Shown: positions 52,338 through 61,941 of the stretch, piece by piece
Layout: every line of letters starts with the position of its first letter
Position numbering within the stretch: position 1 is the stretch's first letter
Notes under the pieces: generated by a model
Seen by the model: the letters and a program-made list of their open reading frames with translations, nothing else
Database searches by the model: none
What the model was told of the DNA's origin: nothing
Source: Acidobacteriota bacterium
GTDB lineage: Bacteria > Acidobacteriota > Terriglobia > 20CM-2-55-15
Assembly (NCBI GenBank): GCA_022821145.1
Contig: JAJEEE010000047.1
Coordinates: forward strand, 78,854 to 142,853
DNA: 64,000 nucleotides
Direction of reading: 5' to 3'
Position numbers and translations under genes: made by a program

Positions 52338-53717
52338 ATGCGCCGTGACGAGATCGTCTGCAACCGGCGTTGGAAGCCGCATCACTTTCGACGTCTCCGC
52401 TCCGCGCGTGGGCGAGCGGGGCTCGCCGCGTCGATCCTGGGAGCGATGCTCCTCACCGGAAGCCCGGCGTCGGCGAAACAAACGGCGATTCCCGAAAGGC
52501 TCTTCTTCGCCGACGCGCTTGGTATCGCCGAGGAGGGCAATCCCGAATTCCGTGCCGCTCGGAACCTGATCGAGATCGCCGAAACCGACATTGTCTCGGC
52601 CGGAAGCCGCCCGAACCCGGTGATCGCGTTCGAGGGCGAGGAATACGGCGTCGCGGGCCTCCCCTCGTTCTGGAACGGGCAAGGGCTGATCTTCCGCGTC
52701 GAGCATGAGATCGAGACGGCCCGCAGGCGAGACCACCGGCTCCGCGTGGCCGACACCGGCGTCGAGGTGGCGCGCGCCGACGTCGACGAGGCCCTTCGGC
52801 AACTCCACCTCGCGGTCGGAAGGACCTACTTTCGTCTCGCGCTCGCGCAGGCCGACCGGGACACGGCCATCGCGACGCTCGACGAAATCGAACAGGTCAT
52901 CGGGCTGACCCAGGCGCGCGTCGACTTCGGCGAGGTGGCCGGTACGGATCTTCGCCGTCTCCAGATGGAACGCCTCCACTTCGTGGATCAGGTCTTCACG
53001 ACCGAGTTGGCCGTCAGCGACGCGAGCGTGGCGTTGCTGGCCCTGCTCGGCGCGGCCGATCTGGGGCAGGCGATCGAAACCGCCGATCCGTTGTCCACGC
53101 CGCCGCTCCTCGGCGCCCGCGGACAGTTGTTGGCCACCGCGGAGGGGGTCATGGCCGATGTCGGCAGCTTGAGGGAGGCCGCCATCTCCAATCGTCCGGA
53201 CCTGCAGTCCGCGCGCCGCTTCAGCGAGCACGCCGAAGCGGGGCTCGGGCTCCAACGCGCGATGCGCGCGCCCAACGTCACCGTCGGCCTGGGCTACCGC
53301 CGCGACTTCGGCTCGAACGCCATGGACTTCGAGTTCAGCATCCCGATACCGTTGTTCGGCAGCCTGAATCCCGGTGGGGTCGAACGCGCCGACGCGATCC
53401 GCCGGCGCGCGGAGTCCCTGGAGACCGCCGCCGCAACCCTCGTCGAGGAACAGTTGCAGCAGGCGGTTCAAGCCGTCAACATAAGTGCCGAGCGCGTCCG
53501 TTACGTTGAGGAGGAGTACCTGCAGAGCGCCACGGAACTGAGGGAACTCGTTCAGGCCTCGTACGAGCTCGGCGAGACGGCGCTGATCGATTTTCTTGAC
53601 GTTCAACGTGAGTTCCTGGTAACCCGGCAGGTACAGAACCTCGCGCTGTACGACCTGCGAATCAGCATGATCGAGCTCGCCGCCGCTGTCGGCGTCCCGC
53701 CGGCCGGGGGGCCGTGA
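52338..53717 (+). CDS. czcC: TolC/CzcC-type outer-membrane efflux protein
   Basis: 459 residues with an N-terminal export signal after a basic stretch (AGLAASILGAMLLTGSPASA). Two repeats of the outer membrane efflux domain are visible: ALGIAEEGNPEFRAARNLIEIAETDI starts the first and REAAISNRPDLQSARRFSEHAEAGLGLQRA the second, each with RPNPVIAFEGEEYG-type and APNVTVGLGYRRDFG-type beta-barrel strands. Long alpha-helical coiled regions build the tunnel. It is the outer-membrane channel of the tripartite heavy-metal exporter encoded with the adaptor and pump genes that follow. Confidence 0.88.
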   Translation: MRRDEIVCNRRWKPHHFRRLRSARGRAGLAASILGAMLLTGSPASAKQTAIPERLFFADALGIAEEGNPEFRAARNLIEIAETDIVSAGSRPNPVIAFEGEEYGVAGLPSFWNGQGLIFRVEHEIETARRRDHRLRVADTGVEVARADVDEALRQLHLAVGRTYFRLALAQADRDTAIATLDEIEQVIGLTQARVDFGEVAGTDLRRLQMERLHFVDQVFTTELAVSDASVALLALLGAADLGQAIETADPLSTPPLLGARGQLLATAEGVMADVGSLREAAISNRPDLQSARRFSEHAEAGLGLQRAMRAPNVTVGLGYRRDFGSNAMDFEFSIPIPLFGSLNPGGVERADAIRRRAESLETAAATLVEEQLQQAVQAVNISAERVRYVEEEYLQSATELRELVQASYELGETALIDFLDVQREFLVTRQVQNLALYDLRISMIELAAAVGVPPAGGP

Positions 53718-53745
53718 CAGCCGGCACACGATGGAGGCATCGTCA

Positions 53746-55089
53746 ATGAAGGAGCTACGGGAACGAACGCGAATGGGCAGTGAGGGCCGGAATCTGGCCT
53801 TCGGTTTGACGCTCCTCTTCGTGGCCGCCGCCTCGGCGTCGTGCGCCGCTGACGACGAAAACACGTCCGGTGGCGGACTGCAAGCGGAGACCGTGGCCGA
53901 CGCGGCCATGGATCTTCACGACGAGGCCGAGCCGCACGCCGAAGACGAAGCCGAAGGCCCGTTGGAGATACCCGTGGACGCGCAGCGGAACGCCGGCATG
54001 CGCGTCGTCACCGTCGATCATCGGGAGCTTCCCGTGCCGATGACCGTGACCGGTTTCGTCGCCCCGGACACGTCGCGCGTCGTTCGTCTGCGCCCCCTGG
54101 CCGACGGCGTCGTCAACCGCGTCGACGTGCAGGAGGGCGACCGCGTGCGCGCCGGACAAGTGCTTGTCGAATACGACAACGTCGCCCTCGGCGATCATAT
54201 CGGGGAATACCGGAGCGCGATCGCGTCCCGCAGCCAGGCCGAAGCCGACCTGGACGTCCTTCGCCGCAGCTTCGAACGGGCGGAACAATTGATCGCGCTG
54301 GAGGCGATCGCGCAGCAGACCGTCGATCTGCGCCGTTCCGAATTCGAACAGGCGCAGGCGCGGCTGGTCAGCGCCCAGGCCGAGATCAGCCGGATCGAGG
54401 AACGGATCCATCGATTCGGACTGACCGACGACGACCTCCTGGAGCTGGCGCCCGGAAACGACCCGGAAGAATTGCGCAACGCGGCGGAACGGCACCGCGA
54501 AATGTCGCTCAACGTCCTGCGCGCGCCGTTCGACGGCGTCGTCACCGAGTACAGCGTCGCGATGGGCGACCTGATCACACCCGAACGGGAGTTGATGACG
54601 ATCACCGACATCTCCACGGTGTGGGTGCTGGCCGACGTGTACGAGCCGGATCTGGGCCGGCTTCCCGCCAACGCCGAAGTGGCGATCCGCGTCGACGCCT
54701 ATCCGGACCGGCAGTTCATGGGCCGCCTCACCTACGTTTCCGACACCATCGAGGCGGCCACGCGAGCCGCCCATGTGCGGTTGGTCGTCGAGAACGCGGA
54801 CGCAACGCTCAAGATCGGCATGTTCGCCGAAGCGACGATACCCACCAATGAGAGCGTATCCGCGCTGGCGGCGCCGATCGACGCCGTCCAGACAATCGAC
54901 GGGCAAACCGTCGTGTTCGCGCAGATCGGGCCGACGACGTTCGAGCGCCGCGACGTGGCGCTCGGTTCGGGCGCGGACGGTTTCGTCGAAGTGCTCGAGG
55001 GCGTGGCGTCCGGCGAGTCGATCGTCTCGAACGGCAGCTTCTACCTGAAGACAGCGGTGCTGCACGAGCGAATCGGTCACTCGCATTGA
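53746..55089 (+). CDS. czcB: RND efflux periplasmic adaptor, CzcB/CusB-like lipoprotein
   Basis: 447 residues from the ATG at 53746 (GGAGG 8 nt upstream; an ATG at 53731 is less likely). Lipobox LFVAAASASC. The acidic His-containing stretch DLHDEAEPHAEDEAEG near the N-terminus may bind metal. Then the adaptor architecture: VTVTGFVAPDTSRVVRLRPLADGVVNRVDVQEGDRVRAGQVL (barrel-sandwich), a coiled-coil hairpin (SRSQAEADLDVLRRSFERAEQLIALEAIAQQ onwards), FDGVVTEYSVAMGDLITPERELMTI, and a beta-barrel with VLADVYEPDLGRL. It links the pump to the outer-membrane channel. Confidence 0.9.
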   Translation: MKELRERTRMGSEGRNLAFGLTLLFVAAASASCAADDENTSGGGLQAETVADAAMDLHDEAEPHAEDEAEGPLEIPVDAQRNAGMRVVTVDHRELPVPMTVTGFVAPDTSRVVRLRPLADGVVNRVDVQEGDRVRAGQVLVEYDNVALGDHIGEYRSAIASRSQAEADLDVLRRSFERAEQLIALEAIAQQTVDLRRSEFEQAQARLVSAQAEISRIEERIHRFGLTDDDLLELAPGNDPEELRNAAERHREMSLNVLRAPFDGVVTEYSVAMGDLITPERELMTITDISTVWVLADVYEPDLGRLPANAEVAIRVDAYPDRQFMGRLTYVSDTIEAATRAAHVRLVVENADATLKIGMFAEATIPTNESVSALAAPIDAVQTIDGQTVVFAQIGPTTFERRDVALGSGADGFVEVLEGVASGESIVSNGSFYLKTAVLHERIGHSH

Positions 55090-55090
55090 C

Positions 55091-58000
55091 ATGCACCGTC
55101 TGATCAACGCTTCCCTCCGCAACCGGTTCCTGGTGCTCGCGGCGACCGCTCTGGCCGCCGGGCTCGGCGTCTATTCCATGTTCCAGTTGCCGATCGACGC
55201 GGTGCCCGACGTGACGCCCAACCAGGTGACCGTGCTCACCCAGGCGCCCGGCCTCGGCCCGGTGGAGGTGGAGCAGTTCGTCACCTTCCCGGTCGAAACG
55301 GCCATGAACGGCCTGCCGGGAATCACGACCATCCGATCGGTGTCGCGGTTCGGTTTGTCGTCGGTCTACATCTACTTCGAGGAGGGGATCGACCTCTACT
55401 TCGCGCGCCGGTTGGTCCTGGAACGCCTGCCCGAGGCGCGCGAGTTGATCCCGGAGGGCTACGGGACGCCGTCGCTGGGGCCGATCAGCACCGGTCTCGG
55501 CGAGATCTACCAGTTCGAGGTCCGGGGCGACGGCTATACGCCGATGGACCTGCGCAGCATACTCGACTGGGAGATCGCGTTCCGGCTGCAGTCCGTGCCG
55601 GGCGTGGTCGAGGTGAACGCCTACGGCGGGGAGTTGAAGACCTACGAGATCGAGATCGATCCCAACCGCCTCGTTTCCCACAACGTGTCGCTCGACATGG
55701 TCTTCGACGCGCTCCGCGACAACAACGCGAACGCCGGCGGCGCCTACCTCGAACGCGCCCAGGAGCAATACGTGATCCGCGGCGAGGGGTTGATCACGTC
55801 GCTGGAGGACATCGGCAACATCGTCGTGACGGCCTCCGAGGACGGCACGCCCGTTTACATACGCAACCTCGGCCGGGCGAGATTCGCCCCGATGGTCCGT
55901 CAGGGCGCCGTGACGCGCGACGCGCGGGGTGAGGTGGTGACCGGCGTCGTGATGATGCTGATGGGGGAGAATCCCCGCGTCGTCGCCCGAAACGTCGACG
56001 AGGCGCTGGATCGTATCGCGGACACGTTGCCGCCCGGCATCGAGATCGACACCTTCTACGACCGGACGGACCTGGTCCAACGGACCATCGCCACCGTGCA
56101 GCGGAACCTTGTGGAAGGGGGTCTGCTCGTCGTCGCCGTGCTGCTGCTGTTTCTGGGAAACCTGCGCGGCGGCCTGATCGTGGCCTCCGTCATCCCGCTG
56201 TCGATGCTGTTCGCATTCACCGGCATGGTGCAGGCGGGCCTGTCCGGCAACCTGATGAGCCTGGGCGCGATCGATTTCGGCCTGATCGTCGACGGCGCGG
56301 TCGTCATGGTCGACAACATCGTCCGGCGCCTTGACCAGGCGCGCGAGGGGCAGATCCGCGCCGAGGTCGTGGCGTGGGCCGGCCGGGAGGTGGCGCGGCC
56401 GGTCTTCTTCGCGGTGATGATCATCATCGTCGTCTACCTGCCGATCCTGGCGCTCCAGGGAACCGAAGGCAAGATGTTCCGGCCGATGGCGCTGACCGTC
56501 GTCTTCGCGCTCGTGGCGTCCCTGCTGCTCGCGCTGACTCTGGTGCCGGTCCTGTCGCTCCTGATGTTCCGCCGGCGCGTGCCGCACGGGGAACCGCGGC
56601 TCGTCACCGGTTTGACCCGCGTGTACCGGCCGGTGCTCGACACCGTCCTGCGACACCCGCGGAGCGCCGGCCTCGGCGCCGCCGCCGTCTTCGCGTCGTC
56701 GCTCCTGCTGGTCCCCACCATGGGCGCCGAGTTCCTGCCGAAGCTCAACGAGGGCGCGATCGCGATCCAGGCATGGCGGCTGCCGAGCGTGGCGCTCTCG
56801 GAGTCGGTGAAGAGCACCACGCTGGTCGAAGAGGCGCTTCTGGAATTCCCCGAGGTCGTTACCGTCGTCTCGCGGACCGGTCAGGCCGAGATCCCGACCG
56901 ATCCGATGGGAATCGAGACGAGCGACATCTACGCCATCCTGACCGACGAACGCGAGTGGACAACGGCCGAGACCAAGGACGGGCTGATCGAAGCGATTCA
57001 TGCGAGTTTGGAGGAGCGTGTCCCGGGCAACATCTTCAGCTATTCGCAACCGATCGAGTTGCGCATGCAGGAAATGATCGCCGGCGTCCGCTCCGACCTT
57101 GCGGTCACAGTCTACGGCCCCGACCTGGACGAATTGCGGACCCTGGCCGAGGCTGTCCAACGCTCGGTCTCAGGCATCGAGGGCGCCGCCGACGTCAAGG
57201 TGGAGCAGACCGTCGGCCTGCCGTTCCTGCGCGTGCGCGTCGATCGCGCCGCCGTGGCTCGATACGGCATCAACGTCGCCGACGTGCTCGCCGTCGTCGA
57301 GACGATGGGGGGCGCCGAAATCGGAGAGGTGCTGGAAGGCCAGCGGCGGTTTCCGTTGCGCGCCCGGTTCGCCGCCGATGCGCGCTCCGACATCGAGGCC
57401 ATCCGCAACATCCGGGTCGCGGATCCGGACGGCGCCATGATCCCCCTGTTCCAGCTCGCCGAGATATGGACCGAGGAGGGGCCGGCGCAAATCACGCGCG
57501 AGCAGATCCAGCGCCGGATTACGGTCGAAGCGAACGTGCGCGGCCGCGATCTCGGAGGGTTCGCCGCCGACGTCCGCGCGGCCGTCGCCGCCGACGTCGA
57601 CTTGCCTCCGGGGTACTCGGTGGCCTACGGCGGACAGTTCGAGCACCTGGAGCGCGCCAGCCGGCGCCTGGCGTTCGTCGTGCCGCTGGCGTTGCTCCTG
57701 ATATTCCTGCTGCTCTATACGGCCTTCAACGCGATCAAGCCGGCTATTCTGATCTATTTCAACATCCCGCTCGCGGCCACCGGCGGCATCCTGGCGCTGT
57801 TCCTTCGCGGGATGCCGTTCAGCATCTCCGCCGCCGTCGGGTTCGTTGCGCTCTTCGGAGTGGCCGTTCTCAACGGCGTGGTCATGGTGTCTTACTTCCT
57901 GGATCTTCGGAAGCAGGGTGCATCCGTTGACGAAGCCGTCCGCAAGGGCGCGGAACGCCGCATGAGACCGGTATTGATGACGGCGCTCGTGGCCAGCCTC

Positions 58001-58165
58001 GGCTTCGTTCCGATGGCCATGGCGACCAGCGCGGGCGCCGAGGTGCAACGGCCGCTCGCCACCGTCGTCATCGGCGGGCTGATCACGTCGACACTGTTGA
58101 CGCTGTTCGTGCTGCCCTCCCTCTATCGCTGGATCGAAGGCGGCGGCCGCTCCGCCAAGGCGTGA
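55091..58165 (+). CDS. czcA: Heavy-metal RND transporter, CzcA/CusA family
   Basis: 1024 residues, starting 1 bp after the adaptor gene. N-terminal INASLRNRFLVLAATALAAGLGVYSMFQLPIDAVPDVTPNQVTVLTQ is the heavy-metal RND start, followed by the large periplasmic loop and GIDLYFARRLVLERL. The central TM4 motif GAIDFGLIVDGAVVMVDN resembles the DFGxxxDGAVxxVEN signature of the Co/Zn/Cd branch, with Glu replaced by Asp. The repeated second half has AFNAIKPAILIYFNIPLA and GVAVLNGVVMVSYFLDLRKQG. It exports divalent cations driven by proton influx. The metal specificity is inferred, most likely zinc or cobalt given the neighbours. Confidence 0.93.
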   Translation: MHRLINASLRNRFLVLAATALAAGLGVYSMFQLPIDAVPDVTPNQVTVLTQAPGLGPVEVEQFVTFPVETAMNGLPGITTIRSVSRFGLSSVYIYFEEGIDLYFARRLVLERLPEARELIPEGYGTPSLGPISTGLGEIYQFEVRGDGYTPMDLRSILDWEIAFRLQSVPGVVEVNAYGGELKTYEIEIDPNRLVSHNVSLDMVFDALRDNNANAGGAYLERAQEQYVIRGEGLITSLEDIGNIVVTASEDGTPVYIRNLGRARFAPMVRQGAVTRDARGEVVTGVVMMLMGENPRVVARNVDEALDRIADTLPPGIEIDTFYDRTDLVQRTIATVQRNLVEGGLLVVAVLLLFLGNLRGGLIVASVIPLSMLFAFTGMVQAGLSGNLMSLGAIDFGLIVDGAVVMVDNIVRRLDQAREGQIRAEVVAWAGREVARPVFFAVMIIIVVYLPILALQGTEGKMFRPMALTVVFALVASLLLALTLVPVLSLLMFRRRVPHGEPRLVTGLTRVYRPVLDTVLRHPRSAGLGAAAVFASSLLLVPTMGAEFLPKLNEGAIAIQAWRLPSVALSESVKSTTLVEEALLEFPEVVTVVSRTGQAEIPTDPMGIETSDIYAILTDEREWTTAETKDGLIEAIHASLEERVPGNIFSYSQPIELRMQEMIAGVRSDLAVTVYGPDLDELRTLAEAVQRSVSGIEGAADVKVEQTVGLPFLRVRVDRAAVARYGINVADVLAVVETMGGAEIGEVLEGQRRFPLRARFAADARSDIEAIRNIRVADPDGAMIPLFQLAEIWTEEGPAQITREQIQRRITVEANVRGRDLGGFAADVRAAVAADVDLPPGYSVAYGGQFEHLERASRRLAFVVPLALLLIFLLLYTAFNAIKPAILIYFNIPLAATGGILALFLRGMPFSISAAVGFVALFGVAVLNGVVMVSYFLDLRKQGASVDEAVRKGAERRMRPVLMTALVASLGFVPMAMATSAGAEVQRPLATVVIGGLITSTLLTLFVLPSLYRWIEGGGRSAKA

Positions 58166-58295
58166 CACGCACCTTCAATTGCGTGTCGGTCATGAGGCAC
58201 GACCCCCCTATCGGCGATGTCAATGTGGTATATGTTCCCAAGGGGCGGCCAACGGACGCCGCGAGTTCCGTCGATCAAGGGTGGGTATCGGCCAA

Positions 58296-59411
58296 ATGAA
58301 ATCCGGTCACGATCACGAACACGGCGAACACGAACACGGGCATGACCATGATCACGGCCACGAGCATGACCATGAGCATTCGCATGATCTCGAGCACGAT
58401 CACGGACATGACCACGGGCACGATCACCACGGTCTGGGCGGACATGACCACGACCTCCGCGGAGCGAGCAAGCGCAGCCTGACCACGGCGCTGGTCCTGA
58501 TCACGGGTTACATGTTCGCCGAGGTGGCCGGCGGCCTCCTTTCGGGCAGTCTCGCGCTGATCGCCGACGCCGGCCACATGTTGACCGACGCCGCGTCGAT
58601 CGGCCTCGCTCTGGGCGCCCTGCATTTCTCGTCGCGCGCCGCATCCGCTGAGCGGACATTCGGCTTTCGCCGCCTGGAGATCCTGGCCGCGCTCATCAAT
58701 GCGCTCACGCTGTGGCTGATCGCCGGGTGGGTGGCCTACGAGGCCTACCACCGGTTCCGCGACGTTCCCGAAGTCGAAGGCGGACTGATGCTGGCCGTGG
58801 GATCGATCGGCCTGGTCGTCAACATCGTCGCGGCATGGATTCTTCACGGTTCCGCGGAGCACAGCGTCAACGTGGAAGGCGCTTTCCAGCATGTCATGGC
58901 GGATCTTCTCGGTTCCGTCGGCGTCGTGGTTTCGGGAATCCTGGTCTGGGCCTTCGGCTGGTCGCTGGCCGATCCCATCATCAGCGTCGTGATCGGCGCA
59001 CTCATCGTGCTCAGCACCTGGCACCTTCTCGGCAAGGTGATCCATATCCTGCTGGAAGGCGTTCCCGAACACATCGACGTGTATCGGCTCTGCCACGAGA
59101 TGGAAGAAGTCGAGGGCGTCGTGGTCATCCACGACATCCACGTCTGGAGCCTCGCGCCGGGCTACGACGTGATGACGGCTCACATCATCGTCGATCCCGG
59201 TTTGGACACGGACGGGGTCGCGAACGTGCAGCGCAAACTGCGCCGGATCGCGACCGGGGACTACGGCATCGATCACATTACGATCCAGTTGGAAACCAGC
59301 CCGGACGGTTGTACCGAGCAGGACCACGTGGACCACTTGCATGCGCGCTCGTCGAGCGAGTATGCTGCGTTTCTTAAATTCCCGCTAATGAAGGAGAGGA
59401 AACATGGCTGA
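58296..59411 (+). CDS. czcD: CDF cation exporter, zinc type, with His-rich N-terminus
   Basis: 371 residues from the ATG at 58296; an upstream GTG at 58179 would add 39 residues. The first 55 residues are an extremely His-rich region (HDHEHGEHEHGHDHDHGHEH and so on) that can bind metal. The CDF core follows with six membrane segments; TM2 has LIADAGHMLTDAASIG and TM5 has HVMADLLGSVGVVV, giving HxxxD in both, the pattern of zinc transporters. The C-terminal cytoplasmic domain has IHDIHVWSLAPGYDVMTAHI. It moves Zn2+ from the cytoplasm outwards in exchange for protons. The last 8 bases overlap the His-rich protein gene. Confidence 0.92.
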   Translation: MKSGHDHEHGEHEHGHDHDHGHEHDHEHSHDLEHDHGHDHGHDHHGLGGHDHDLRGASKRSLTTALVLITGYMFAEVAGGLLSGSLALIADAGHMLTDAASIGLALGALHFSSRAASAERTFGFRRLEILAALINALTLWLIAGWVAYEAYHRFRDVPEVEGGLMLAVGSIGLVVNIVAAWILHGSAEHSVNVEGAFQHVMADLLGSVGVVVSGILVWAFGWSLADPIISVVIGALIVLSTWHLLGKVIHILLEGVPEHIDVYRLCHEMEEVEGVVVIHDIHVWSLAPGYDVMTAHIIVDPGLDTDGVANVQRKLRRIATGDYGIDHITIQLETSPDGCTEQDHVDHLHARSSSEYAAFLKFPLMKERKHG

Positions 59412-59754
59412 CGATCATCATTCTCACGAAGACCACGACCACCAGCACGGCCCGGACTGCGGCCACACGGCGGTGCAGCACGGCGACCACACCGACTACC
59501 TGCACGACGGCCATCTGCACCACGAGCACGAGGGTCACTACGACGAGCATTCGGTATCGGTGAGCGACTCGAATCCGGACGCGTGCACGCCGAGCCACAG
59601 TTGCGAAGGCCATGACGCCGGGCATCAGCACGGCGACGACTGCGGTCACGAGGCCGTGGCGCACGGCGACCACACCGACTACGTGGTCGGCGGCCACCTG
59701 CACCACGGACACGGCGACCACTGCGACGACCACGGCGAGTTGGGCGGCAGTTAG
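59404..59754 (+). CDS. Small His-rich protein with an internal duplication (metal buffer or chaperone)
   Basis: 116 residues, 29 of them His and many Asp, with five Cys. Two halves are near-repeats: CGHTAVQHGDHTDYLHDGHL and CGHEAVAHGDHTDYVVGGHL, each preceded by HQHG(P/D)D and followed by HH(E/G)H. This GDHTDYLxxGHLHH unit has, to my knowledge, no assigned function. No signal peptide, so it would stay in the cytoplasm. The start overlaps the CDF exporter stop by 8 nt, giving translational coupling. A zinc buffer that feeds the exporter is a reasonable inference. Confidence 0.78.
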   Translation: MADDHHSHEDHDHQHGPDCGHTAVQHGDHTDYLHDGHLHHEHEGHYDEHSVSVSDSNPDACTPSHSCEGHDAGHQHGDDCGHEAVAHGDHTDYVVGGHLHHGHGDHCDDHGELGGS

Positions 59755-59782
59755 CATCCGCCTGGCACGTCCTGCATCGGGG

Positions 59783-59805
59783 GGTCCGCGACAGGTCGCG
59801 GATCC
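59783..59805 (+). terminator. Hairpin after the His-rich gene (terminator-like)
   Basis: GGTCCGCGA (59783-59791) and TCGCGGATC (59796-59804) form a stem of eight to nine pairs with loop CAGG, 29 nt after the stop codon. There is no U-tract. It may end the czc-type transcript. Confidence 0.5.
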
Positions 59806-59916
59806 TCCGTTCGATCTGCCTTACCATGCACGGCTCCGATATCGGGCCGGGGTTTCGAGTCTGAAGCTGTCCGTGTCGGCGATTCGACGCATCGACACTG
59901 CGGGGGTACCGCACTG

Positions 59917-60507
59917 ATGGATCAGCTCGCCCTGGCGCTCGCCGCCCCGGTGGTGGGCGCCCTGCTGTACACGTGGCTCCATGACCATCCGCGCCGGATG
60001 ACGCTGCTGGATCGCGTCATGTATTTCGGCGTGCCCGCGCTGGTCGCCTGGCAGGTGCTCCCGCACGCCTGGGCCGAGTACGGCGTCCTGTCGGTCGGCG
60101 TCATACTGCTGGGGCTGGGCATTCCGGGCCTGATCGAGCGTGTCTCGTACTCATTGGCGCCGCATACGGACAACGTCGCCCTCGTGGTGGGCATATCCGG
60201 GCTGTCGCTGCATGCGCTCCTGGAGGGGACGGCGCTCGCCACGCCGGAAGCGAGCGTGTCGTCGGCGGTGATTCTGCACCGGATTCCGGTGGGTCTGTTG
60301 ATCTGGTGGCTGGTACGTCCCCGGCACGGATTCTGGAACGCGGCGCTCGGCATTGCGGTGGTCCTTGCCGCCACGCTCGCCGGTTACGCCGTCGGCGCCC
60401 GGGTTTTCGAAGACGGCTACGAAGGCGTGGAACTCTACCAGGCGTTCGTGGGCGGCTCGCTGTTGCACACGGTGTTCCACCAGGGCCGACACACCCACCG
60501 GCACTGA
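59917..60507 (+). CDS. ZIP-like membrane protein (short)
   Basis: 196 residues with about seven hydrophobic segments. Within them LSLHALLEGTALATPE and SSAVILHRIPVGLLIWW resemble the two metal-binding helices of ZIP transporters (HNFxEG... and xxLHExPxE), with His/Glu in the first and His in the second, though the second Glu is replaced by Arg. It ends with FHQGRHTHRH, a His cluster. At under 200 residues it is shorter than typical ZIP proteins (about 250-350). A role in metal movement is suggested by the neighbouring exporters; transport itself is uncertain. There is no strong ribosome binding site before the ATG. Confidence 0.6.
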   Translation: MDQLALALAAPVVGALLYTWLHDHPRRMTLLDRVMYFGVPALVAWQVLPHAWAEYGVLSVGVILLGLGIPGLIERVSYSLAPHTDNVALVVGISGLSLHALLEGTALATPEASVSSAVILHRIPVGLLIWWLVRPRHGFWNAALGIAVVLAATLAGYAVGARVFEDGYEGVELYQAFVGGSLLHTVFHQGRHTHRH

Positions 60508-60678
60508 CCGCGCGCGTCTTTCAACCGAAACGGAGGAGACGGGACGGGCTCCTTTTCGGCATCCAGCCACTGTGCTGGCATATCGGATGTGCCATAATCC
60601 CACGGTGAAGGCCCGTCGAAGGCCGCCGCCAATTTCCGCGAGTGTCACCCATAGCCTGGCAGCCAGGGCTTTCGAGAG

Positions 60679-61843
60679 ATGACGTCGATTCCTTCAGCCT
60701 ACACCGAGGGTTACGCGAGGGGTCGGCTCGCCGATGCGTCCTTGGCCGAACGGTACGTGGAGCATACGCGAGTGGGGGACGCCACGCTCGATCCGGTGAT
60801 GGAGGAAATCGCCTCGTTGTCGCAGAACGACCTGCACCGGTTCATCAAGGCCGGCATCGACGAGGACGAGGCAGGCTTGCGAGAGGCGCCCGCGGCCTTG
60901 AGGGATTTCTTCAAGAACCTGGAGGAACCCACGTGGCTGGACTACGACGCGTTCAACGCCGGCGTTCGGGCCTTTCACGCCAACACGACCAACATGCTGG
61001 TCGCCTTCGTATGCGGGACGCTGATCGAAGGGTTTTCCACCATGATCGCCAAGTCGTTCGCGACGACCGGCCGCGTGTTGAACCGGTCGACGGCGCGGCG
61101 GCGCCTCATGCAGAACAACCGCCACCTGCTGGAAGTCTTTTTTCCGGGGGGGCATGCGGAGGGACGGCGATGGATGGAAGTTGTCCATGCGGGTGCGGTT
61201 CGTCCACGCGCGCGTGCGGTACCTGCTGGCCCATTCCGGCGCGTGGCGCGCAGAGTCCTGGGGAACGCCCGTCAGCGCGGCGCATCTCGGATACGCGATG
61301 ACCGTCTTCTCCATGCGGCTGCTGGAGCATTCCATCGCGCTGGGCGCCCTGTTCAACCGGGAGGAACGAGACAGCGTCATGGCGGTGTGGCGTTACGCCG
61401 GCTACGTAATGGGCGTGCCGGAAACGATTCTCTACACGACGGAACGGGATGCGCGGCGCCTGTTCGAGATCGGCCACCTGTGCGAGCCTCCGCCGGACGT
61501 CGATTCGGCCACGATGGCGAACGCCTTGATCGAGGCCATTCCTGTAACGGCGGGCGTCAGCGACGCCTCCGAGCAGCGCGCGCTGAGGACATTGGCCTAT
61601 TCGCTCTCGCGGCCGTTGATCGGGAACCGCGTCGCTGACGACCTGCTGTTTCCGAAGACGCGCACGACGGGCGCGCTGTTCGCGTACCGGTTGAAACAAC
61701 GATTCCAGCGTTTGCGGAAGAGTCAACAGGTGGTGCGGTCGGAGAACTTTTCGCAGCTTCTCCAGATCTCGGTGTACGACGAGCAGGGGATGAGCTACCG
61801 GTTGCCCGACCACGTCTATTCGAAGAAGTCGAGCCACTGGTAG
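60679..61843 (+). pseudogene. MpaB/DUF2236-family oxygenase-like gene with a frameshift in a run of seven G
   Basis: Two frames complete each other. From 60679 (MTSIPSAYTEGYARGRLADASL, then GTLIEGFSTMIAKSFATTGRVL) the frame runs to FFPGG at the G-run 61146-61152. The sequence then continues in the +1 frame with MRRDGDGWKLSMRVRFVHARVRYLL, AWRAESWGTPVSAAHLGYAMTVFS and a long C-terminal part to 61843. Removing one G restores one frame of 387 codons. The pattern (GRV.R......L, RLRFVHARVR, W.....WG.P....) is that of the DUF2236/latex-clearing-like oxygenase MpaB family, where RxR/HxR-type His ligands bind haem. The G7 run suggests a sequencing or replication slip, but a phase-variable gene is also possible. 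Confidence 0.75.
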
Positions 61844-61941
61844 GCGGCTCCGCGGCCCCTGCCCGCGAGCGGCGGGGCCGGGAACTCCGACCGGCCGGGA
61901 TGCGGCGCGTGAATCGATCGCCCCGGTGAGCGGGAGAACGG

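Noticed and set aside
58179..58295. The longer GTG start of the CDF exporter
   Set aside because: The extra 39 residues are basic and unrelated to CDF proteins; the His-rich start at 58296 fits the family better.
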